A DNA stretch of 64,000 nucleotides from Dermatemys mawii (taxonomy: Eukaryota; Chordata; Testudines; Dermatemydidae), in the NCBI GenBank assembly GCA_007922305.1, contig ML677335.1, forward strand, positions 37,640,642-37,704,641, read 5' to 3'. Made by a program: the position numbers and the translations under genes. Below the pieces are notes generated by a model that was not told where the DNA came from, made no database searches, and worked only from the letters and a program-made list of their open reading frames with translations. Within the stretch, counting starts at the first letter, position 1, and each line of letters opens with the position of its first letter. Positions 25,140 to 38,622 of the stretch are shown here, piece by piece.

Positions 25140-26288
25140 ATCTAGTCAATTGTTAATTTAGAAATCTTAATAATTTATAACACTGAATGCTCTTAACATT
25201 TTATCACCTCAGGCAAGATTGGAGTAAGGGTTTTGGAATGGGACAGGGAGGTAAACAGGGTTAAATGTCTGCTTTATATTTCTCTACTTCCCTCCCCAAG
25301 AACAATATTTTGAGATGGTCATCAAGAAGCTACTATTCCTAAAACAGTGGAAAATCTTTGGCTTGTTTTCAGATTTCACCCCATTTGCTGTCATTATCCA
25401 CAGTTCTGTTGAACACTCACTGCTGCCTTTATTGCAAATCATCGAGCAACCAGACTGCCTTTTAAGTGCCCTCTTTGAAAGCCAGAGAATTTGTACATTT
25501 TCATGATTCCACTATAAAGTGCACGCTGTATTGTTTCATCTTTATATCTCTGTCACCTTTGTACCTGCCAGATCTTTCAAACAGGCAGCCTTGCTTTGAT
25601 ATACAGTGTGGGTGTGTTATTTTTTAAATGAATGTGAAAGCTTTTAGATGTCAGGGAAATTTAAAGTACAAGATCTAGTAAATCCGAGGAATTTTCACTC
25701 CCTGTTTTACTGGTTCCCTCCGCCATATCTTACTCAACTGCTATTACAAATACTTAGCCATGTTACTAGTTGAGCAGTTTTCTTCCCCCACTTTGCAGCT
25801 GCTGTGTTTGGGAAATTCCAGCTCTCCAAATATAGAGGTGTGTGTCAGGCAAACCTCCGTCACTTGTTTCATAACTGTACATTGGCAAGATGGCTTGTTG
25901 GTATTAGCACTGAATCCTAATGGCGTTAACTCCCCTGGCATGCCTGGGGCAGTGGGATGCGCATGTTCTACATGGTAATGCTAATTCCAATAATCACTGG
26001 GGCCAAGTCAATAAATGGGGCTGTTTTATAGCATGAAGTTATAAATTAAGTCTTTTTTAGCAATATAGCTAGAATAAGGGTTTATAAGACCTTGTGTGAA
26101 AGGGGATGACATTCATACTGTCGAGACAGTTCCCACCATTGCCGAGCCAGGTGGCTGGCAACATGTTTTGGCTTTTCAGGAAAGAAATGTAGCACCATTA
26201 GCTGCACTGGGAGAAAACCTAGCAAAATAACCTTAAAAGTTGTGTTTTGTAGGGCTAGTTATGATCGATTGTTGGTGACATTTACTAG

Positions 26289-26432
<144 letters not shown>

Positions 26433-28187
26433 ACCTTCAAGGGTGGCCTCGTCCATCCCCATCATCCTGCGAGATCCTTTGGCAGCACGCGGTCAATAGC
26501 AACACAGAATCCAAGACACAAAAAAAACCTAAAAAAGATTGCCAATTTTGCCTATCTTTAAACTAATAATATGCCTTACCATTAATAGAATGTAACACTT
26601 TTCCTGTGTATGTGTATACGTGCAAGATATATTTATAGGACTATGGTGTGTTTTATATATCAATCTATCTATATATCTATCAAACAGTGTTACTGATAGT
26701 GTTCACAATGGAACCACTGCTGTGGTTTCTGTTGATTGTTTACATAGTTCCTATATCATGGCGAAGTGAAACGAAGAGAAGTGCTGTTTGTTAGGCAAGG
26801 CATAATGTTCACTAGGAGTAAACATTATGAATGGGTTTGCAGGACTTAGGTAACCTGCAAGGCCATTAATTGGGAGTGCTCGTTAACCCCATGAACATTA
26901 TTCCTGTTATACGACAAGACAAAGGAAGATTCAACAAGCCACAGCATTAAAGAAGGGAAACTGTCATGTTTTCCTTGCTTTGGAAGATTTGAAAATTCCA
27001 TGCTGCTGCTTTCTTGGACTTCCATTGCTTAATGTAACTTGGGTAGGGTGTAGGTGGACTCAGTGAGGGTAAAACAAAGTGTATAATTGTTTGAGGGAGT
27101 GGGTTTTTTTATATGGAAATGGAGAATAGCAACTGGACAGACTGCCGGTAAGGATTCCAGCATCTTTTGGGAGAGAATAGTGTTTGCTTTCTTCAGGCTG
27201 TGATTGACTGAAATCCTTCTCTTGTCATATAATTTCTTGTAAATGGGCCCTTTATGTGTATTTGCTATTCATTAGGCCACAAGCACACTAAATTTACTGT
27301 GAATAATGGGGAATGAGAATGATTAAATTTGTCCCCAAGCCCTAATTGAGTGAGTAGCCAGACTTAATATTTATATTAGTTCGAAAGCCACTTTCTGGAA
27401 ATATTTTTATGTCCTGTTTTCTACTGTGCAAATTTATTAATATAAAAGTATATACATATGTAGCCACAGGGCTTGTATCGGGCATGAAGAACATAACCTA
27501 CCCTCTTGTCTGTCTCTCTAAAACATCCATTTAGGTTAAAATGTAGTAATTGTATGTGGTTGTCCTATTTCAGGTAGAAGGAACTTTGTACAGGAGGATC
27601 CTGTTACAAAGGAAAATATATTATCAGAGAGTGGGGAATGTCATGTAATGAAAGTACCTCAAGAGAGTATTCTGATTTTGTATGTATTTTTAAGAGTACA
27701 TTGGCAAAAGGACAGAATGAATAAGACTTATACGTGTCGTCCACTTCTACAGAAATCTACAGGAGGGTGTTTTTTTTTAAATCAACCATTTTTTATTTTC
27801 ATGAAATTTTCTTTAAGAAATGGATGTGTGTGTTATTGTTATGTTGTGAAGATGTTTCGAATTTAAAACACTCATAACAAGTTAAAGCTGTTTCAAAGTT
27901 AAATTTGATAGATACAATCCAGAGTTATCGCATGCCAAGGTAGGATGAGGTGGTACCAGTACAACCAGTCAGAGTCTTGTAAAGCAAATTAAAAACTTGT
28001 AGTAAGCATTCCCATGTGAAATGTGAAGATCTTCACGAAGTTGATCCAGAGTGAAACTTTTGCCATTTCCACGCTTGTCTGTGAACAAGACCAAAATGTT
28101 GATGGGGCAAAAATGATTTGTTTAGAAACTTCACACAAAATTCAGTCTTTAAAATTTATGGGGAACCCAAAAATTAAAGTAGTAAGT

Positions 28188-28430
28188 AATGTGGTCTACT
28201 AGTTACAGTAGTGTACTGAGAGACAGGACACCGGATTCTTCCTGGGTTCTGCCTGTGGCCTACTGTTTCACATTGGGCAACTCTCTGAACCTTTGCATGC
28301 CTCAGTTTCCCCATCTGCAAAATGGGGATAATAATACTTAACATACCTACCTCACAAGGGTGTTGTGAGGTTTATTTAATGTTTAAGGGCATTCTGACAT
28401 TGTTGGATGAAAACTGCTATATAATCACAA
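28188..28430 (+). mobile_element. tRNA-derived MIR-like SINE within the 3' UTR
   Basis: It reads TGGTCTACTAGTTACAGTAG (head), TTCCTGGGTTCTGCC, CACATTGGGCAACTCTCTGA, CCTCAGTTTCCCCATCTGCA and AAATGGGGATAATAATACTT, followed by a GGTGTTGTGAGG 3' block. It is nearly full-length and the best-preserved copy of this family here. Confidence 0.85.
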
Positions 28431-30429
28431 AATAATATTAAGCTAAACACTTTGAGACTAATTTTGCCCAGTTAGCAGTACAATAATTTAAAATAAAAAC
28501 TAATCACAGATTTTGATTGCCTCAATCAAGTGAGAAAGTTAGCATCTTCAAGCGGGAATGCATTTTTAGCTGAAGACTGAAAAGTACACTTAGGGAACGA
28601 TTTTCTAAACAAAGCTTCTTAATTTGCCCATGAAATAAGAAAATGTGTGCATGCCAGTTTAGAGTTTAAAACTTGGCCTCTGTGTTAACTTTGACCCATT
28701 GTTTGGTGTGTCAGTAATGCAAAGGAAAAGATTGCAAGAAGGCCATACAGTAAACTGGCTATAATTTTCTCCCTTGAGCACTTAATGGTATATTAGCAGC
28801 AATTTCTTTGACACTTAAGATCCAGCTAAAGGAAAAGCTAAGAAATAGCACCAAACAAAAGCTAAGAGAAAAATGATTTTCTTCGTAAAGCTAAGAATGT
28901 AGCAAATAACCTGCCCCTCCATTTCAAAACAATTTAGAAGTGTGGCAACCACTGAAAGAGGAAATACTGTTGTTGAACATCAGCGCTGCAAAATATGTAG
29001 CTATATGTAGCTATAATTACATGCAATAATTAAGCAACTGCAGGATCTTAACATAGACCAGTTGAAGGACATTATTAAACAAAATTGTTGCCTTTTTTCA
29101 CATTAGTGCCATTTTAAATGTTTTTTGTTCAGGTTCAGTGCTGCAATTACAGTGCTTTTAGCTTATAGATTTCCAGGGAATGCTTTAAACCAAGATTATC
29201 AAATGTACATCCAATGTGGCTTTAATACAACTACCATTTGCACATGCATAGAATAACTTTTTTTTTTACATACTTACTAGAGGTTAAACACTCATGTTAT
29301 TATATTATTCTACATGTTAGAAATATCAGCACATTAACCGAAGACACAAATCAAATGCATTTGGGTCCTGGTCCAACTCTGGATGAAGTCAATGGAAAGA
29401 CTCCCATTGACTTCTCGGAGCTTTGGAATTTCCCCTCCTCACCATACCCCATTTTAGTTAGTGACTTGAACGCTCTTGAAAGGAAAAGATGAGTATTGCT
29501 GGCTGGAACCAGGCAAACTATGCAAGCTTCCCTACACATCTCTATCAGTGAACTCCTTTCATGACCAATAGCATCCCCCTCTTATTGTAGTCTTCTGCCG
29601 GTGGTGATTAAGCAGTTACCACTTAATCTTGCACAGTATACCCAAATGAGGTGTAGAATGAAATCCACCAAATGTATTGTCACTGGTGACCTAGTAAGTA
29701 CATCTTTAATTAATACTTAGTAAGCACATTTGAATTAATCAAGGGGCAAATGGGATCTCCCTCCACTTATGCTGGAGAAGAGGGGCCCAGAAGCAGGTAG
29801 CGAAGGAGCTAAGGTTGTGGAAAAGCAGGAAGCAACACTCCCTGGGCCTGCTCCCCTCTCCCCAGAGTCCACAATAACCACTCCACATGGTGGGGGCACC
29901 AGAGGCATAAAAGCCAGGAAGAAGGGGCAGAAAGGGAAGCAGCATGCTCTTCTCTGAGCCTAGTAGGGGTAGATTGTTGCTTCATACAGAATTTATTCTG
30001 GCCATGCTTTCCATCTGTATCAACGAATCAAGATATATGGTGCAGTCTGGGGGTGTGGAGGAAGAGTGAATAGCATGAAATACCAGAGAGTAGGAGAAGT
30101 CAGCTCACAATGCTTATTGCCCCTACATCCACAGGGATGAAATTTGGCTTCCCTCTGGGTTTTTTGGGCCATCCCAACTCACTGTGGATTGTCAAAAATC
30201 CCATCACCCCAAAGGGTGGATCTGGGGAGAAGTCCGCATGGCCAAACGGAGTTTCACATGTACTCCTGCCCACTCCCGATGGGAAATTTGTAAGAGTGGA
30301 ATGTTGAGCTCTTGATATTTATCCTTATTGTATATGGATTTATAGGTCAGTATCAGAACATATTTCACTGTTAATGTACCGTAGTTCACAGTTGTTAGTC
30401 TTTAGTAAGGGCATAGTTTTTAGTAAAGG

Positions 30430-30667
30430 TTGAAATTTTCTGAATTTCAGATTTACACGTCTTTATAAAAAAATAATTTTGACTAAGAGAAGATGATTTT
30501 TGCTCAGTTTTTTTGGTAAAAATTCATCCCATCTTAGACCAGCTGAAATTTTCCAAATTTGAAAATTTTCATCAAAATTTCTGATTTTGACTTGGAAAAC
30601 ATGCGATTATTTTTTCCTCAAATTTTCATGAAAAATTTCTACTTTTTTTTCTTTGATCAACTCTACT
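30430..30667. mobile_element. AT-rich MITE-like remnant
   Basis: It shows dense GAAAATTTTC / TTTTCATGAAAA foldback motifs and a right edge GATCAACTCTA, comparable with the TAGAGNTG ends of the elements at 16354 and 21721. The left end is not identifiable. Confidence 0.4.
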
Positions 30668-33266
30668 TTTTTAACTCAATCAACTGGTATTCCCTGAATG
30701 GGTTTTAGCTGTTTGATTGAAAGTCAAAAGCAAGTCTTAGCGAAAACATCTGTAATTCTGTCAAATTCCACCTGAAGGAATACAGACAAGTTGCTTCACT
30801 GAATCTGCTGATAGCGACACACGTGAGAGCAGGATTTGGCCCTATGTTTGGGAAACTTAATTATAAACTTTAGATTGTCATCTACCTGTGAACTGAACTG
30901 TTCATCGTACCTATTCCTTGTTTCTTCTGGAAACTTTTAGCATTCATTTTTTCCATGTAAGTCACAATTCTTCCTTCCTTCAGTCAATCAGAACCTTAAT
31001 GTATAACTATCTTCTGGATCATTATTGCTCAGGAAAAAAAAAAAATCAGTTGACAGGGCTACATCAGTTTGCACCAGCTGAGGATACTTCACTCAGAATA
31101 ATTTAAATCTTGACCCCAGGTTCCCCAGTTTCTATTGCTGCTTCCCCATAATACATTATGAAGCCACCTAAGCAAAATCCAAGCCTTGGTATCTCAAAAT
31201 TGCTTTTTAATAGCAAATAAATACACAAAAGGTAAATATTATTTCTGCAAATAAGTGTATTTTAAAGTTCCCCATTATATGGGACCTAGTCTGTAAACTA
31301 TAATGTGAAGTTACGTATATCGGAGGAGGCCATTTATAGAAGGATCCTCTATATTTTACCTTTTTGTACAACATGGAATTTAGACTAGACATGAATTGCA
31401 GACTCTTGACGCTATAGCCATTATTCCAAAAATGAAACTACTTAAACCAGTAGATGAAAATTAAGACCATTTGAAAGTATTAGAAATAAATAGATTAGTT
31501 CTCTATAGCTTGCAGTTAAATCACTTGTGTGTGTCCAGTACATATTCTAAGTGCTAGTCAGTGAATAGCATGCAATAATTCATCAACATACAAGCATTGT
31601 TAAAATGAAGACACTCAGCATATTTCTCTCACTTGCTTCTGCCAACATAATTAGAAGTTTGGTGGAATTTTAGCCCCTCACAATGTCATCTTTTAAGACA
31701 TCACTCCATTCCTGATTGGATATCAATGCATATCAGTTTTACATCTGCAAAAACCACTGCTGTCCATTTATATTGCTTAAGTGCTCAGAGGGCTGATAGA
31801 GATTTTGGATGTATGGATGACGGTTTGCATTTTTAGGATGAATTTCAAAAGGGACAATCGTGTGCAGTTACTAGATGTAGTTGATTGATATTAATGTTTA
31901 CCCCCTGTATGAAGTATTTTACAGTTTTACTTGCAGATGTGTATTTATCTTGAGTTATACTTGACGGAGTTCATTTCAGTTTTTGTTTGTTTTTGTTTTA
32001 ATACTATGTGTGTATTTTGGAAACCGTTTTAGATGTTAAAATTTTTGAATGGTTACAAATATTTCTTGTAATACTGAATTATCTTATCTGGAAACTCTTT
32101 GCAGTAACTTTTTTGTATATATTTGACGGCCTTTTAAAAAAAGAAAAATAGTATTTTTTTTAAAAAACTGTTTTTACAACTTGGAAGCTTTCAAAAGGGC
32201 CTTGCTCTCAACTAGAATACTAACAGAGATAAGAGTTTTCTTAAGTATTTTGCAAAACTAAGGGTATATCCTCAAGAAAATATTTATGGAAGTAATTTAC
32301 AGTTTTGTTTTTTTACAATGCTTTTGTTTGTATAAAGTATGCAACAGAACTACATTAAGAAGGAAATATTGTCTACATAGAATATTATATGAAAGTTGGT
32401 ACATAATTCTGACAAAAAACCCTTGCAATTCTTTAAGCCATATTGTTTTTGTTTTCCTTGGATGAAAATATCAGTATTAAGTAACCAATGTATTATTCAA
32501 GTGCATAGACTTCTATTAATGAGCTTATGCAGTTTATTTATATGTGTATTTTGGGAAGTATTGCCTGTTTAGGAAAAGCTATAACTAGATGTGTTCGTGA
32601 GTAAGGATCAGATAATATTATACTACCACTTTATGACCTTGTGAGAGACACAGTAAATGCTGAAAGCACAGTAAGTATTCAGCTTTCAGAAATTCTGGAA
32701 CACAGATATTCAATGTTTGTATTGTAGGGATTTTGTTTTCATAACGCGAAGGTGGGTGCGTGTGAAGGTTTGGAGTGGGGGGCGTCATTTGACAACCTGA
32801 CATTTATGACAGTTTGCAGCTAATAAACTGAGAGGTGCTATGCAACACTGGCTAAAGCAATATTGTCAATCAAAGGACATAATGGAAAAGGATGAAGGTA
32901 GATTGTTGTAGGGATTTGTGTCTATTTTAATTAGAATTCATAGTGTGATAGAATATGCATGTGCATGTATTTGAAGCATTTTTACACTTTATGTTTCATG
33001 TAGCTTGATTATGTAATGGATTTTGTTTTTAAACCATGCTTAAATGGAAGGTTTGCCTAATCCTGTACTGGACTTTTGTTTCCTTTAAAAGGTTATTTAG
33101 TACAGCAGTCACTACATTGTATAATAGTGCTAAAACTATTATGAATTTCTGCAGCTTTAAAAATTAGCTTAATTATTATGACTTTTGTTTGTTTTTAACC
33201 AGCTGTACCCACTGACCTTGTCAATTTTAGTTGCCAATTTGTATGATTTTCTTTTCTGTAATTGTT

Positions 33267-33272
33267 AATAAA
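33267..33272 (+). terminator. candidate distal polyadenylation signal of ZCCHC24
   Basis: This is a canonical AATAAA in the context TTAATAAACTTG, with TGTA eight bases upstream (a CFIm-type element) and an A-rich stretch about 15 bases downstream. It is the last such signal before sequence that lacks UTR character. An alternative signal lies at 32822-32827. Confidence 0.5.
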
Positions 33273-33290
33273 CTTGTACAGCTTAAAAAC

Positions 33291-34077
33291 AAAAACCTAT
33301 GGACGCAGGCCTCAGAGGGACCAGTCCTACGTCAGCAGCCAAGATGACAACTCATTCAACTAGTGACTGTGTTGCTGAAAAGACTGTAAAGCCTCTGTTG
33401 TGGATTGTCCATAAAATGGCATTCCGACATGTGCCTTATTAGCTGGATAGTATACAGCTTTCATCTAGTATCATAGCATTTTAATGCTGTATTAAAATAT
33501 CGCAACAACACAGTGAGAGAGTTGTGTGCTTTTGTTGAGAGTTGTTTGTTTCAGGGTTTTAACATAACTTGTGTTGGTTTCTTGGTAATAATACACAGAA
33601 CGGGTGCTGGCAGTCATAGCGCGAGCTTGTCCCAACAATCCAGACCTTAGAAAGAGCAGTTCAGTCCTTTAGCCCTCTGCTAGTTTGGTCACATGGCAAT
33701 TTGGCGGGGTTTCTCTTGTAAGCACGTCTTTGCTGGAGACAGAGTCACAGCAGTGCATGCAGTGCTCACGGTTGTATCGCCAATTTCACGGTCTCTAGTG
33801 CTTTTCTTAAAGCGCTCAGAATCATGTTCTTACTCAAGAAGCTTCACATTTTTTAAAATACGGAAAGGGTACATTTTTAGCCCTCGTGGTTGCAGAGAAA
33901 AGCTGGAAAACATGAACCCGAAAACCTCCTATACCAGAAGGCAAATTAAAAAATCAAAAACATTATTTTAAAAAGTCTTATGACTCGTAAGTCAATCTCA
34001 TGAATGGGGGTGGGGAGGGGCAAATAATCATTTGTAAACATGTAGGGTTGCAACACTGAGATCCATTAAATTCACTG
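33291..34077. other. unassigned sequence downstream of ZCCHC24
   Basis: I see no exon, RNA gene or known repeat. A 92-residue + frame (33693-33971) has no recognisable motif and is probably fortuitous. Confidence 0.5.
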
Positions 34078-34085
34078 CTCATAAA

Positions 34086-34435
34086 TAAGGTTACGATTTG
34101 GTAATGGAGGTTGCGGAAGTCAGGGAATCCATAACATCTGCAGACTTCTGTGTCTTCAACCTGTAGTAGCTGGGAGCTGCAGGGTGCGGGAGAATCCTCC
34201 AGCAGCTCCCCAGCTCCCGCAAGCAGGTGTCCCTCTTAGCTCCCAGTCACAGGGCAGGGGCCGCAGATCCTGGCCACAGCAAGGCAGGGTGCTACACCCT
34301 CCTCCCTCCCCATTTTGTCATGGACATTTTTAGTAAAAATCAGGGACAGGTCACGGCTTCTGTGAATTTTTCTTAATTGCCCCTGACCTGGTCATGACTT
34401 TTACTAAAAGTGTTCATGACAAAGTCATAGCCTTA
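34086..34435. mobile_element. non-autonomous hAT-like element
   Basis: Perfect duplications CTCATAAA lie at 34078-34085 and 34436-34443. The ends TAAGGTTACGATTTGG and CAAAGTCATAGCCTTA are imperfect inverted repeats. Sub-terminal blocks AGTAAAAATCAGGGACAGGT and CCCTGACCTGGTCATGACTT are also opposed, giving a nested foldback around a GC-rich centre. Confidence 0.9.
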
Positions 34436-34490
34436 CTCATAAAGCCACATGCCATTCTTGCAACCTCAGCCCAAGTTCATTTCTCTATTA

Positions 34491-34617
34491 GAGTGATTTT
34501 CAACCTTTTTTCATTTGCGGACTCTTAAAAAATTTCAAATAGAGGTGCAGACCCCTTTGGAAATCAGACAATCCGCAGACTGCCAGGGGTCCGCAGACCA
34601 CTGGTTGAAAATCCTTG
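34491..34617. mobile_element. short hAT-like element
   Basis: Perfect duplications CTCTATTA lie at 34483-34490 and 34618-34625. The ends GAGTGATTTTCAACC and GGTTGAAAATCCTTG are inverted repeats. Length is 127 bp. It lies 55 bases from the end of the preceding hAT element. Confidence 0.92.
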
Positions 34618-34625
34618 CTCTATTA

Positions 34626-35994
34626 AGCCTGTCAGAGATACCTTAGAGGTATGAAGTGTTAAAAATAGAAATGGATCATTAAAATTCTGTTAATTAAATA
34701 TGCTGCTTCTAAAATAAAACCTTTCCTTTATTTTTAATTCCAAATCATGTTATTTGAAAAACATATAACACCTTATAGATGCACAAAGCCTTCAGTTGCC
34801 CAACGAAACATGGTACAGATTTGATATCTACAGTATTATCATTAGTGGATGCAATGTATACAGTAGGTATAGCTTGATCTCCGTGGAAAGGCTTATGCAG
34901 CTGTCCTCATTCATTCAGTGACTTTGAATTCCTCAAACTTTAAATTGTAAGGAGTTTTTGACTGGCTAAGTAATTTCTACCACCATTTGGAAAACCAAGT
35001 GGTTTCTTCATTTTAAATTAAAGTTATAAAATAGTGCAGCCACCCCACAAAAGTGATTACAGAGTTGCCAGATAATCTATACTCCCAAGGAGAGTTTTGC
35101 CCTTTGATAGAAAACTTGTTCCTAGTACTCATAATGTACAACCCTAACAAAAACTCAGAGGTGAAATAAACTGCATAGTAACCCAGCCTTCTATTTATAC
35201 TCATGAATTATGCAGAATCCTGCACCTTAAATGGCCAACATGCCCTTTAAACCAAAAAGCAGAAGATAAACGATGTAGAGCAGACAAACCATGCTGTCAT
35301 ATACTTCCCTCTTACAATGCCTTATTATAGAAATAGCTTCCTACATGTAATACACCAAACACTAATACAAACAATATTTACCGTTGCATTAACAAAATGA
35401 ACACCAGACTACATTTTCCAGAAGACTACAGGATTGAGGTCACAGGACAAAGTAACCCACCCCCAAAATAGTACCTCTGTAGCCAAAACAAACAGATAAG
35501 GAATTGGCTCTTCATATTAATTTTCCATATCTTTAGATAAGCAGCACAAATATGAGAGAGAGAGAGAAGAACTAACTTGTTTTAAACAACATTGAAGCCT
35601 TATAATATTTGATGTTACCAAAGCCCTTCGATTTTTAAATGCAGCGTTAATACGCAGAGGTCAAACGCTCAAAAACATCCTTTCAAAACACAGTAAGATC
35701 ACATTTTAATACGTTTTTTCACTATAACTATGGTTTATTCTATTTCACTAAACTATATGACTTATGCCTAAATCTGCTGTACAGCAAGAGAAATGCACAT
35801 TCAAACTTGTGCATCCCTGTGCATAACACATACATACAAGCCATCTAAGATTATTACTATCTCCACTATTGCATTGTACATGCAGTAAATCAGCAAATAA
35901 AGAATCTCCCTTTTATCTCTATCCCCAGATATGGGGAAGACAAAGCAAAGGGTTGAGAGGAAAGTGAATCACCAAATCCCAGAATGCTGGTAAT
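34626..35994. other. unassigned AT-rich sequence
   Basis: No exon or classified repeat was seen; there is only a short GA run near 35556-35568. Confidence 0.5.
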
Positions 35995-36002
35995 GCTTAG
36001 AG

Positions 36003-36307
36003 CAGGGATAGGCAACCTATAGCACAGGTGCTAAAGGTGGCACACTAGCTGATTTTCAGTGGCACTCATACTGCCCGGGTCCTGGCCACCGGGCTGGGTG
36101 GCTCTGCATTTTAATTTAATTTTAAATGAAGCTTATTAAACATTTTAAAAGCCTTATTTACTTTACATACAACAGTTTAGTTATATATTATAGACTTATA
36201 GAAAGAGGCCTAAAAACGTTAAAATATATTACTGGCACTCAAAACCTTAAATTAGAGTGAATAAAGGAAGACTCGGTACACCTCTTCTGAAAGGTTGCCA
36301 ACCCCTG
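36003..36307. mobile_element. non-autonomous hAT-like element, 'GGCAACCT' family, orientation A
   Basis: The flanks GCTTAGAG (35995-36002) and TCTTAGAG (36308-36315) match at 7 of 8 bases. The ends CAGGGATAGGCAACCTATAG and GAAAGGTTGCCAACCCCTG are inverted repeats. It is the same family as 39946-40256 but in the opposite orientation. Confidence 0.92.
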
Positions 36308-36315
36308 TCTTAGAG

Positions 36316-38613
36316 TACGTTGTGTTGTTTCATAGCAGAAACCCATAAAAAGTATCACATAAAGAACATATTAATATAACAAATGAGTAACTTGCAATAC
36401 TGAAAAAATAATACCCAGTTCAATTCCATTATTTGCTAGCATGCAGTTCTGGGTGAATATAAGGAGATATCTTTTAGCCCAACACATTGATAATCTCAGG
36501 GATCAGACTCACAATTGACCCCATAGTGTTTAGCTTGTTGAAAATGAACATAATTATTAACTTCACTTATTATCTTTGCCTCAAACACATCTTAAACAAA
36601 GGTTCTGATGCTTGGCACAGCCTTCTAAGAAAGGACAGACCTAAAAATCATAATTAAAACAAAATTCCCCTTCAAAACATCATAAAATCTAAAAGGTTGT
36701 TGATGGGGATTGTAATGCAATGGGAAAACCTACCTCAATCAGTACTGTTTAGTTCCTTTAATGAGCTGAAAGGCAAGTCTCAGCAATCAGATTCCTGGAT
36801 GTCAGAACCTCCCTGAGTTACATTCCAGGTCCATTGCATCTCTGCAAGAAACAGACAATGATTGACCACTTAACTGTTTAAGCACAACCCAGAAAGATAA
36901 CAAACCCAAACTGGCTGATGAGCACACTATAGGAACAGCCATGACCTTGGTCATTCTCTGTAGACACTCTGTGACCCATGCTGAGAAACAATGCGGTACT
37001 CATGGACTTAACATGATTGAGATTGCCTACCCATCAAATATAGCCCTAATTTAGAAAACTTAGATTTATTTGGCTTCCATTCTCCTTTAGACTAAACCTT
37101 CATAATTTCATCCAGATTTTGTTAAAGCAGTATAACTTCTTTAAGAATGGCTGAGCTGAAATGGATTTTAAAAACCCAACCCAAGAATCAAAGAAAACCA
37201 GAGCTAAGCCTTTGTAGAGGTTTTCAAAAGTTTGGCTTGCACCATATGCCAACTATTTTTCATTTTGCCCCTGTCCTTTCTGAGTCCAGTTGAGATGAAA
37301 AACAAAAAAGCAGATATACCACAAGGAACTGTTCCCTAGTGTTATTTCTGGCCTGACCTAAAGTGGCAGGTACCAGCAGTCCAATATTAGCCAGTTTTCA
37401 TAGGTTTCCAGTCCAGTTTTATTTTATTTGCAAACTTAAGGGGAAAAATCCAGATGTAACATAAGCAAGTGCAACTCAGATGACTTCAGTAGAGTTGGAC
37501 ATAACTTAAACACCGTGTCTGAAATTGGCCTACTGCCTTTGGGAAATATGTGAGTACACTTCTGAACTTTGACATATTAGTTTGAATCAAAGCCTTGAAA
37601 TAAATTGGTTTATTGGTGTCAGACCAAATATCTGGGCTGGCTTCTTGTAAAGTACAAATAAAGTGTGCTATCAAAGTAGGGAAAATTGCATATATTTGTC
37701 CTTCCTACCTTGGGGAAAAAGCTTCCAAAACACCACACAGCCTAGATAATCAATACCAGTACAGAGACCTTGGCTTAGCAGTCAGAGCTAGATACATGCT
37801 CCTGTGAGCTTTCTATCTTCCTTAACATTCCCTATTGCTAACTTATTGCATCTGACTCTTCCAGACATTGGAAGCCATTATCTGCATTAACTTGTCCACA
37901 GGTGTGTGGGTTTAATTTTCCCATTTGTTCTTTGCTGCTTTTCTTAGGATAGACAATACTGCAGTAAGAACAAAGACAACTACTATTTTTAACACTTTAT
38001 TTATGTCCCACTTATTCACATATACAAACCACACAAAACAAAAAAAACCAGAACAGCAAACCTGACTGCTAAGGGGAAAAGTGGGGTGAGACAGATTATC
38101 CTGTCATTATTAGGGAATATTGCTCAGAAGTTTTCATTTTCACAATAATTACAAGCAACACAGAACAGTCTTGGTCAGTTATAGAATTTTCAGAATAGTA
38201 AGATTTTTTTTAAAAAAGTCTTAGTATAAATACTTTTTAAAATGAACAGACTCAAACTGCATCTAAACTCTCTTGTGCATTTTCTCCCATAAGTGCAAAA
38301 CTGGGTAGTTAATGTTTTCCACATTTATTGGGTCTAAGGTCTGCATATGCTTTGTTTAACTTTTTGCACGGGTTTAACAACAACTGTAGTTAGCCAACAT
38401 AGTTAAATCTGTGCAACAAATGCAAAGGCCATTATAGCAACAGAAATGTGTTATATACACTTTTCTTTCAATATAGCTCCACACACACTAGGGAATTGCA
38501 CTTTAACTAAGCCAATTTTTCCTACAGATTTGATTAAATCAGTGCAAAAAATGGCATGCTCTGAGACTGGCAACAGCCTTACAGATGATGAAACCAAGGC
38601 ACAAATTTAGGGG
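36316..38613. other. unassigned AT-rich sequence
   Basis: No classified repeat or exon was seen. A minus-strand AATAAA occurs near 37996-38001 (TTTATT on +). It could end a gene transcribed toward ZCCHC24, but no coding exon of such a gene was recognised upstream on that strand. Confidence 0.4.
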
Positions 38614-38622
38614 ACTCTCAGG

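Larger units (their letters stand above)
26433..33290 (+). other. ZCCHC24: probable long 3' UTR of ZCCHC24
   Basis: After the stop there is about 6.9 kb of mostly AT-rich, largely unique sequence. Candidate polyadenylation signals AATAAA occur on the + strand at 28492, 31216, 32822 and 33267. The last has an upstream TGTA at 33257-33260 and a plausible A-rich site just downstream, so I take about 33290 as the distal end. A Pumilio-type TGTATATA lies at 32114-32121. The UTR contains a degenerate tRNA-type/MIR-like SINE (28188-28430), an AT-rich MITE remnant (about 30430-30667), and a purine-rich stretch near 29740-29950 that I cannot classify. Mammalian ZCCHC24 also has a multi-kilobase 3' UTR. 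The end point is inferred, and a shorter UTR ending near 31.2 kb is possible. Confidence 0.55.

Noticed and set aside
37981..38010. 3' end of a minus-strand gene (PPIF)
   Set aside because: Only a TTTATT signal is visible; no cyclophilin exon was found on the minus strand in this window.
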